64,000 nucleotides of DNA from Lepisosteus oculatus (Eukaryota > Chordata > Actinopteri > Semionotiformes > Lepisosteidae), in the NCBI RefSeq assembly GCF_040954835.1, contig NC_090698.1, positions 5,888,501-5,952,500 of the forward strand. Direction: 5' to 3'. The position numbers and the translations under genes were made by a program. Of the stretch, positions 38,341 to 64,000 are shown piece after piece. The stretch's first letter is position 1; every line of letters begins with the position of its first letter. The notes beneath the pieces were generated by a model that worked only from the letters and a program-made list of their open reading frames with translations, was not told the origin of the DNA and made no database searches.

Positions 38341-40649
38341 ACTTTAACTACTTCAGCCATTATTGAAAAAGCTGTATTTACTAGAGCTTTTAGGAATGGA
38401 CTTGATTGCTTTAGCCTTATGTTTTTTGGTTGGAGGAACATTTTCAAATCTGATTAACGGGGTGCTTCAGAGATAGACTGCAGAATTGCTCAGTTTTAAG
38501 ATTCAAACTTGTAAATGATTGTGGGTCCTGTGGCACAGTGTGGCAAAAGCAGAGTAAAGTGTAGTAAAGCACAGAGGGAGCACAGTAAACCAAAGTCACA
38601 CCCAAGCCAGACTCGCACACACAAAGTCATGGACTTTCCATGTCGGACAAGCTCAGAAGTAATACATGTGCAGAGTACAGCCGGCTGATCCAAAGGCTGA
38701 GGTAATGGATATGTCACCAGGATGATCTGGGATCAAGCCTCTCCGCTGCTCTGAACACACAATCCCTCTGTGGAAGTCACAGAGCCTCCTTGTTTACCAC
38801 CTTTGGGAGATGTCAAGCTGAGGTCCCGACACTCTGATGCTGCACCTGCTCACAGCACAGGTTATCCCTGGTTGGCTTCATGGAGTGAGGCGCACGGGCA
38901 CCAAGGGCATGCCCACAAACAGGACGTGTCTGCTTCAGCACCTTCAGCAGGCAGGCTCCAGGTGCTTGGCTCTTCACATACACATAAAGCAGCACTGCCC
39001 CCATCTCCAAATCACAAACCACCCGCGACAAGTTAAACCCCCTGAGCAAGTCGAAGTCATTAAAAAGGACACGCGCAATGTGATCCAACACGTAATGTGA
39101 TTCACATAACAGAAGATCGGAATTTGACAGTTCACACAAGAGACCTGGATTTGTGTGAGATGTCTGGTGTACACCCCTGGGGTATGGGTCGAATATGAGA
39201 TTTCTCATGTACAGGTACGTCGACACACAGTATAGGGTCAGACCGTTAGGAATAACTGTCAGCACAAACTCTGTGGTTTGTACAAGTCTCCTGTTTGGCA
39301 AGGAACTGAACCTTTATCTCTGTAAACCTGAACCAAGAATGTGTGGCATACCCCCTCCACTCTGAATTACACTACTCCATCTGGGAGACGGCAATAGACT
39401 CCTGAAAACTACGCTAAAGGGGAGCTGGCCATAGTTAGCAGGGAGAAGAGTGTGACAAGAGCCAAACGCACACGCAGACACACAGCTGTGTTTGTGCTGC
39501 TGTGATTGTGTCCCTAATACACGATCTGTGATTGTGTATGTGTTTGTTACAGTGTCTATACCCAGTGTTTTGGGGTTTCAGTGTGTATTTCATGACATTC
39601 ATGACACTTTTCATGATTTATAACCAGAATTCTTATAGAATATTACACACTTCCCTTCTCCCCATGCTTTCTGTCACACACACACCGGTGTCAGTCTCCC
39701 GGACTGAGATCAGCCTCACCTGTGAAGTGTGATTGAGAGAGTGATGTAACAAGAGACCCAGCGATTGTTACGTTCAGCGAGAAGCAGCTCTGGCATGTTT
39801 GTTCATTAGCAGAGTTTGTGTTAGACTTTGAAACAATGTCAAAATTGCAGGTTAAAGAGACATAATGTGATCTAAAATGAACACTGAAAACAGAGAACAG
39901 TATGCACACTGTATGTTTTTTTTCTCCTGAGGGTAGAGTTTTGCACAGGGAGTAGGTCTTCTACAGTATATATACAGTGGGTACAGTAGGTAGATGTGAC
40001 CTTAGATCTGAATTATTTACCAGAAATCTCTACCAGAGACAACAAATCCTAATTTGAATGACAAATCTGAGGTCAGAACCCACACAGCTGTCATTATTTA
40101 TTGGCATGTTTATTCACAGAACAGCAAAACCCATATAATCATTGCTTGGTTTTGTTCCATTTGTATACATACTTTCAGTGAAATATGAAGTTGAACAGAG
40201 CAGTCAGGGGTGGGATTAGGGGGTATAGCCACAAAGGAGATACTGAATTCAATTAAAAAGATGCTACTGACTGAATCATTACTGTTACAATTGTTAGATT
40301 CCCTTTCACTCTTTGAAGTGTGTGGGGCTGTTTTAAAGCCCCTCTGGAAAGCACTCTGACTTGCCTTGGAGGAGGTCTTTTTTGGATGTTGTGCTTTGTA
40401 AAAAATAGAAATTGAAGGCTCTCACCACAACAAAAAAAACCCAACACAAACTGATCAGTGGAAGTGATCAAACTGTTTGATTGACAGGTAATGAAAACAC
40501 AAACTTGAAAGTGATGCCCTGTCACTGTCACGGAGAAGAGGCGCTAGCACACAGCTTACGAGGAGGCAAATCGACCAGGCGTCTCGGGACCTTCTCCCTC
40601 TTGTGGTAAGATTGTGGTTACCTGACACAATCATTCTCTTTCTTCATCG

Positions 40650-40655
40650 TTTATT
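40650..40655 (-). terminator. Candidate RYR1 polyadenylation signal
   Basis: AATAAA on the minus strand, about 360 bases after the RYR1 stop codon. Other AATAAA hexamers occur further on (near 40098), so the true site is open. Confidence 0.35.
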
Positions 40656-41013
40656 ACAGACGGACATCAACCAAGCTGTCTTCTTCACCCCTGTGGTGTG
40701 TGTGTGTGCGTGCGTGCATGTAACCTGGTGCAAACTGTATCTAGATAGCAGCCCAAGTGGCAAAAAGAAACATGGCTTTCTGAACAGAACAATGACTCCG
40801 CCCAACTGTGGAGGCTTGAAAAGGGTGCTGGGAGAGGTTACAGCGCCCTCCGGAGGTCTGTCCAGCCACCACGCCCAGGCCTTGCACTGATACTTCAGGG
40901 AGCACTTTATCCCTTAGAGTCCTATTATACCCCACCCACCACCCCATCCACAAATTGCAAGGCCTGGACTCTCAGTCCACACACACGCGCGCGCACACAA
41001 ATGCGCACAGTCC

Positions 41014-58669
<17,656 letters not shown>

Positions 58670-61600
58670 CTAAGACACAATACACACAACACACAGCGCA
58701 CAGCACACTGTGACAGTGGTTCTATGTCCGCCCTGCCCGAGCCCCTAAACTACAGCTCCATGCAGGAGCCCAGAGCTCCTGGCTTTACAGTATCTAAAAA
58801 TACTGGCTAACAAAGCTGATCTTGTCCAATCAAGACAACAGCTGGGTAGAAGAGGTGTCCAAGGCTTTTCCTGGAGGACCTGAAAACGTCACTCTATGTG
58901 ACTGGGGGAGACAAAATACACAGCAACACCTTCCAATGATGCTCTCTGCTGCTGAACAAACAGACTTAGTAGTAATATACTGAAGAGGAAGGCCGCCTCA
59001 GGGGATATTCTCACTCAATTTTGCTCTCACTTTTTGTCTTCATAACCTCCTCTCTGGAAAATCAGGCGCTTTCATGATCAGAGTAGTTATCTTCCCAACA
59101 ATCTTGAACAAGGAGCTGTAAAGGAGCCACAGCCCAGCATTGTAATCTTTGTTCCATTTTTATAGACATGGTCCTTGTGCAGTTGAGAGCATGTGTGAGG
59201 AACAATCCTGTAAACTGCCATGGAAGAGCCTGGCTTTTCAGGCAGCAGGTGACATTCCTACTTCAGACAGCAGGCCCTCAGCCTTCCAGGGTGGAGATGG
59301 GAGATGGAACTGAAGTGACACCTTCAGCAATACGTTTTTCAAAACTACAAGAGGACATGGCCCAGACTGGACCAGTGATATCTGGTATAGGGTTGCAGTA
59401 TATATTGGACTGGACTACAGGGCTCAGTCTGCGCCTTAAGAGGAAGCTTTAATTGGTTGAGCCACTGTAGTGCTTCCTTGCCTATTAATACCCAGACTGA
59501 TTCATTAGCTTTCCTTCCAAGAGCAGGATTACCTAAGAGGATGCCCTTCTTTATATTCTGGCAGAACCTGGAATGGCTCAGACTGCTGCAGTAGGAGATT
59601 GCCTGCTGCTGATCAGAGACCAGACTGACACTGGGCATGCTGGGCGTAACAGGGGGAGAGTCAGTGATCTCTGGGCCGCTGGGACCTTACCTCAGAGTGA
59701 GATCTACTCCAGAAATGATCCTGGTGTGCATTGTAATAACAAAATACACATTTCAATAATAATATCATCATCATAACAACAGAAGACAGGCTGACTGACA
59801 GGCAGACAGATGATTTACAGAAGGTACAGATCATGCCAATCCCTGACATGTAGCACAAAGTATTCCAATCTGATTAGCACACTTTCGCAACATGACTGGC
59901 AAAGTAGACAGGGATCACAAATCAGCAACAAATGAACATACACACACGCAGGTCTATAAGCATACAGGGACACACTCATTGATCTCTGTGCCACAAGCAC
60001 ACTTTTCCTGCAGAAAACAGTATACAGTACATGTTGCTCTGAAGGACTTACAGTACATCCTCCTATGGCTGCCAAACTGGCAACACTCGTGACATGCAAG
60101 AGCCCCAACATTCATACGTGAAGCTGGTAAATTCACAGCTCTGCAAACAAGGCTTAGCAAAAATATAAACTGTACAGATACAGTGCCCTGCCGAAATAAA
60201 ATCACCATCTACAAAACTGGCCGAAATATCCAGTTTTGCAATGTCACTACCATACATGGGATATACAGCAAAAATCAGCCACTGACATGAGCATCTGCGT
60301 CAGGCTCTATAAAAACACAACATGGCAAGTTATTTCAGTTACTGCTGTGTTAGTGTACGCTCTGTTTTATAATTAGTGTTGTCAGATGGACATTATACCA
60401 CTAGGTCAATGGTTCTCAGCTCAACAAAGCACATCTCTAAAATTTGGGATCTTCAGTGCCAATTCTCCAGATTATGGCACTTTTCACTTTGCAAATTACC
60501 TGATGTTTAGAGACAATATAAAATTGAGTTAGCCTGAGTTCCTTTCTCTGCTAGAGCTCATTAGTTTTTGTGAGAGCTGGCAGCAGTGCACACAGTGGCC
60601 CTGTGCTACTGAACCAAAAGTTCCCAACAGTTCCCAGCCTGCCAGACAGACAGGACGGGACAGAGTGAGGCCTGACTGTCGCAACAGGGACTGCTTCACC
60701 CTCTCCAGAAGCTTCCTACAGTACACTCCAACATGAACATGTCTCCCAACCCTTGCATTAAACCTGACAAAGCCACCCTTCACCACAACACATCTCTTGA
60801 TCCTAAATAAAAAAGCACTGCTACCTCTAACCAGAAGGTTCTGTACAATGCTGAACCTTTAATTATTACCCATCACTGAACTGCACTGTACTGCAGTGCT
60901 TCACACTGCTTTGAACTGTACTACACTGTACTGAACAACCCCACACCAGGCTGGACTAGAATTTTACTAAACTGTATAGTGCTACATGATGGATTGTACT
61001 GTATGACACTGTACTACACTGCAATAATCTTTACTGCACTTTGCTGTAGTGCACTATATTGATCTATAATATGCTGGACTGTATTCTTCTTACCTGCAGT
61101 GTGCTAATATTAAGCATACTATATTAAGCAGTAGTCTATCATAATGCACTGTAGCATTTCTCTCCTGTACTGTATCGCACTATACTGATAATCAATGTAC
61201 TGTACCATTTAATGCAGGATATTTCACCAATCTGTCCCGCAATAAGCTGTTTTGTAACCTATGTACAATATGTTAAAGAGAGTACAACTTATTTCAGCTG
61301 TATTAAAGTGACACTTGGGTCACAGCGTTTCAAAAGCACAGTCAGCCCCACTCTGTTGCTTAAATCTAGAAAACGATCTTTAAAAGAAAGCGTCCCACAC
61401 AAGAGCAGAGCAGGTGCTCTGATTTGTTTTCAGTCCTTATGGCCTCCCGCACAATGTCAAACAAGGACAATGAAGAAAGAAGAGAAACAGAAGCAAGAAA
61501 GGTATGTTCACTTTGATAAAAAAGGGCTGTCTGGAGATCACTGCCTGTGCCCCCCTTCACCTCTGTCTGTCTCACCCTATCAGTCTATGTCTGCCTCACG

Positions 61601-64000
61601 TTGTCCCAGTCCATTTTTCAGTCTCACCCTGTTTCTGTCTCCCACTCTCTTTCTCTCTTACATTGTGTGAGTCTCTATTTCTCAGTCTCACAGTGACTCT
61701 GTCTCACCTGAGAGTGATGCTGTCTAACCCTGTCTGACTCTCACTGTCTCACCTTGTCTCTATATCTCAGTCTCGCAGTGACTCTGTCTCACCTGAGAGT
61801 GACTCTCTAACCCTGTCTGACTCTCACTGTCTCACCTTGTCTCTATATCTCAGTCTCACAGTGACTCTGTCTCACCTGAGAGTGACTCTCTAACCCTGTC
61901 TGACTCTCACTGTCTCACAGTCACTCTATATCTCAGTCTCACAATGACTCTGTCTCACCTGAGAGTGACTCTCTAACCCTGTCTGACTCTCACTGTCTCA
62001 CAGTGTCTCTATATCTCAGTCTCACAGTGACTCTGTCTCACCTGGGAGTGACTCTCTAACCCTGTCTGACTCTCACTGTCTCACAGTCACTCTATATCTC
62101 AGTCTCACAATGACTCTGTCTCACCTGAGAGTGACTCTCTAACCCTGTCTGACTCTCACTGTCTCACAGTGACTCTGTTTCACCTGAGAGTGACTCTCTA
62201 ACCCTGTCTGGCTCTCACTGTCTCACCTTGTCTCTATATCTCCGTCTCACAGTGACTCTGTCTCACTCTTTCTCACCTTGTCTCTGTCTTTCTCACAGTC
62301 TCACACTCTCTACCTGTGGGGCAGGGCAGGGAGCTGCAGCGGACAGTGCTTGCCTGGCGGGGCGGACTGAGCAGCTGTGAAAGAGACCAGCAGTAGGACC
62401 AGAAAAGCAGGGACAGTAAAAAAGCAGCTTTGCGGGCTGTGGGCTGTGCATGAGATGGCAGCTGTGACAAACACAGATTCTTACTCCGTTTCGAAGTCCA
62501 GGGGCAGGGTGCATCTGTCACGCATCAGAATAAAAATGTTATACACCAACATTTTTAATACCATTTTTGTATTTGTTTTATCTTTATTTGTTAGTCTCTC
62601 CTTTTTAATCTGATAATACTTGAGTCTTTACTTTCCATTGTCTGTGCTGCTGTACATGTGGAGAAGTATCCTGTGACTGACACCCTCTTGCTACAGTCCA
62701 GACTGTGTTATGGACACACACACACACACGCAGCAGGCAGGGTATCTCAGGCTTAGCTCTAGGACATTACAGATCATAGCTCCCTTTCTGCCTTGATCTC
62801 TCTCAGGACATCACAGTGTGATGTGAGGGAGGGGTGTGTGTGCGTGTCGGTGTGCTTCTGCAGCAACTGCTACTGTCGTGCTGAAGTGTCAGTGTGTTCA
62901 TGCACAGCAGCTCTCAGCCAATGGAAACTAGGAGATTTGGGGACCAGAGGTACTGTCCTGCTGAGGAGGGTTTGAAATGCTCTGAGCCCCAATACAGAGG
63001 GAGTTTACAGAGTCCACGGATCTTACTGCTGCGGAGATCATGGGTGTAGTGCGCTTCCAAGATGTAGCCATAAGAACCCTGCAATATACAGTATGCTGCC
63101 CAGCGTGCTCAGCAACATCATGTTTCTGACGGCTTTATTCATTTGGTTGACACTTAAACTTTCTTTTTTAAGCCTTTGCAACAAGGAACTGCCTCTTATT
63201 TTTCCTATTTTTCTTATTCTCCACACCCACCCAAATTCTAATCACCAGTTGTTCCTGCATGTGTCAGATCACAGCAGAGAGAATAAGGAAGAGCCAACGG
63301 TGGCACTGCAAACCCGCAGGCTACCGGCCAGCTGCAGGGGCTGCCATTTCTCCCAGAGCTGAGAGGGAGCCTGGACAGCTAATCGCACTATAGTCCCGGT
63401 CCTGGCGGCAGTCTGCCAACACTGCTGACTAGCACACAGGGGGACTCCATCACACTGGGCTAGCGAAGTGACCCAGGCTCGAACCCGTGGCATCGGTGTC
63501 CCAAGCAATCGGTTCATCGCTGCTGGATCCCGTTGGCACACTGTCACATGCAGGCAGGATAGAAACCTCCTCCCCGACAGCTGCCTCGTTTTCCCTGACT
63601 GCTCCAACAGCAGAGCTAAGGCCATTAGATCCCACTGGCAGGGCCGCAAGATCAGAAGTGCCCAGATGTCCTGCCCCACTGAAGCCCACTCTCTGTGGGG
63701 AGTCCAGGCCAAAGTGGGAATTCTGACTAAAACCTGAGTGGAACCAGCGACAACTGGACTACAGCTTCCACTCTTTGCTGTGAACAGGTGACGTCCAAGG
63801 CCGAGCCAGTCAGCAGACCCCAGTGCCGTGTGTCTTTTGCAGGTAGACCTTGGTGGAGGCTGATGGGAAATGTAACAAGAAGCATGGAGTGTGCTGCCTT
63901 CAGCACCGGTCCTGGAGGACCCCTCTCTCAGTGTTCCCTCCAGCTGGGCTCTCCCTGCACCCCCAGACCTTTCTGACCTGCTCCTGTGCTCAGCCTTAGC
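58670..64000. other. Presumed long RYR1 intron at the right end of the window
   Basis: No further RYR1 exon was found upstream of 58669, although the preceding coding sequence (the region ending in the conserved HVF-A-M-KL motif) should come next. Contents: a decayed 45-bp family repeat (59358-59425), ACTGTACTGCACTGTA-rich low complexity (60840-61200), an 82-bp minisatellite (61685-62285), and a short (CA)n at about 62716. Frames at 63269-63737 on both strands look like chance or an old repeat. Confidence 0.6.
61685..62285. repeat. About 82-bp minisatellite (CTCACCTGAGAGTGACTCTC)
   Basis: Seven copies of a unit with TGACTCTGTCTCACCTGAGA, GTGACTCTCTAACCCTGTCT and GACTCTCACTGTCTCAC, with or without TCTCTATATCTCAGTCTCAC. 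Variation between copies is mainly the presence of the last block. Confidence 0.94.

Larger units (their letters stand above)
33914..41013. other. LGALS4-RYR1 intergenic spacer
   Basis: About 7 kb without a recognisable gene. It contains a Penelope-like repeat end (34255-34368), a 31-bp repeat (35480-35665), the 45-bp dispersed repeat (36066-36345), AT-rich DNA (36350-36780), and a palindromic Penelope-like pair (38160-38340). The remaining sequence (38345-40640) shows only short frames that look like chance. The RYR1 3' untranslated region should occupy roughly 40640-41013. Confidence 0.65.

Noticed and set aside
38813-39301. 162-codon minus-strand open frame in the LGALS4-RYR1 spacer
   Set aside because: No domain, signal peptide or splice context; length is within chance expectation for this much sequence.
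63013-63075. Exon-like segment on the minus strand (acceptor ATATTGCAG, donor GTAAGA, open frame starting GSYGYILEAHY)
   Set aside because: Splice borders look good, but the peptide matches nothing I recognise in RYR1 or elsewhere; an isolated chance exon is likely.
63470-63540. Possible tRNA-derived element (GGGTTCGAGCCTGG on the minus strand)
   Set aside because: A B-box-like sequence is present, but no A box, tRNA fold or element edges could be found.

Overview
The window is vertebrate nuclear DNA, most likely from a ray-finned fish. It holds intron-split genes with GT-AG borders, L2/CR1-like LINE fragments, a 5S-rRNA-type SINE body familiar from fish genomes, Penelope-like repeat ends and very many minisatellites. 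A non-teleost such as a gar or bowfin would fit the human-like gene content, but the sequence alone does not decide this.

Five protein genes were reconstructed by joining exons by hand with consistent reading phase. All lie on the minus strand, so they read from right to left: the 3' part of RYR1 (skeletal muscle ryanodine receptor, 17 exons, 1034 residues to the stop, 58669 down to 41014); LGALS4 (galectin-4-like, 13 exons, 369 residues, 33815 to 25604); DMAC2 (complex I assembly factor, formerly ATP5SL, 6 exons, 279 residues, 22408 to 19611); KPTN (kaptin of the KICSTOR complex, 12 exons, 442 residues, 18673 to 8601); and SIRT2 (NAD-dependent deacetylase, first 13 exons, 294 codons, 5580 to 581, continuing off the left edge). 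In human all five orthologues are on chromosome 19q13, so this is a conserved block. The genes have no shared pathway and no sign of co-regulation: RYR1 is the muscle calcium-release channel, galectin-4 a gut lectin, DMAC2 mitochondrial, KPTN an mTORC1 regulator and SIRT2 a deacetylase.

Layout: 1-5580 SIRT2; 5581-8600 intergenic with a LINE nested in a 45-bp repeat; 8601-18673 KPTN with a 3.2-kb minisatellite in intron 7; 18674-19610 short spacer; 19611-22408 DMAC2; 22409-25603 spacer with a decayed LINE; 25604-33815 LGALS4; 33816-41013 spacer with two Penelope-like repeat ends, one a palindrome; 41014-58669 RYR1 exons; 58670-64000 apparently a long RYR1 intron with no exon I could recognise.

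The striking property is repeat content inside the genes. Many introns carry their own minisatellite (units of about 22 to 100 bp). One of these, in RYR1, has copied an intron/exon junction about 14 times with a 45-bp unit that keeps the reading frame. Another has captured the stop codon of DMAC2. The linker of the galectin is built from a series of phase-0 micro-exons encoding a Gly/Met/Gln/Tyr/Pro motif. Long open frames at 46-50 kb, 41-42 kb and 45 kb are products of stop-free repeats, not genes.
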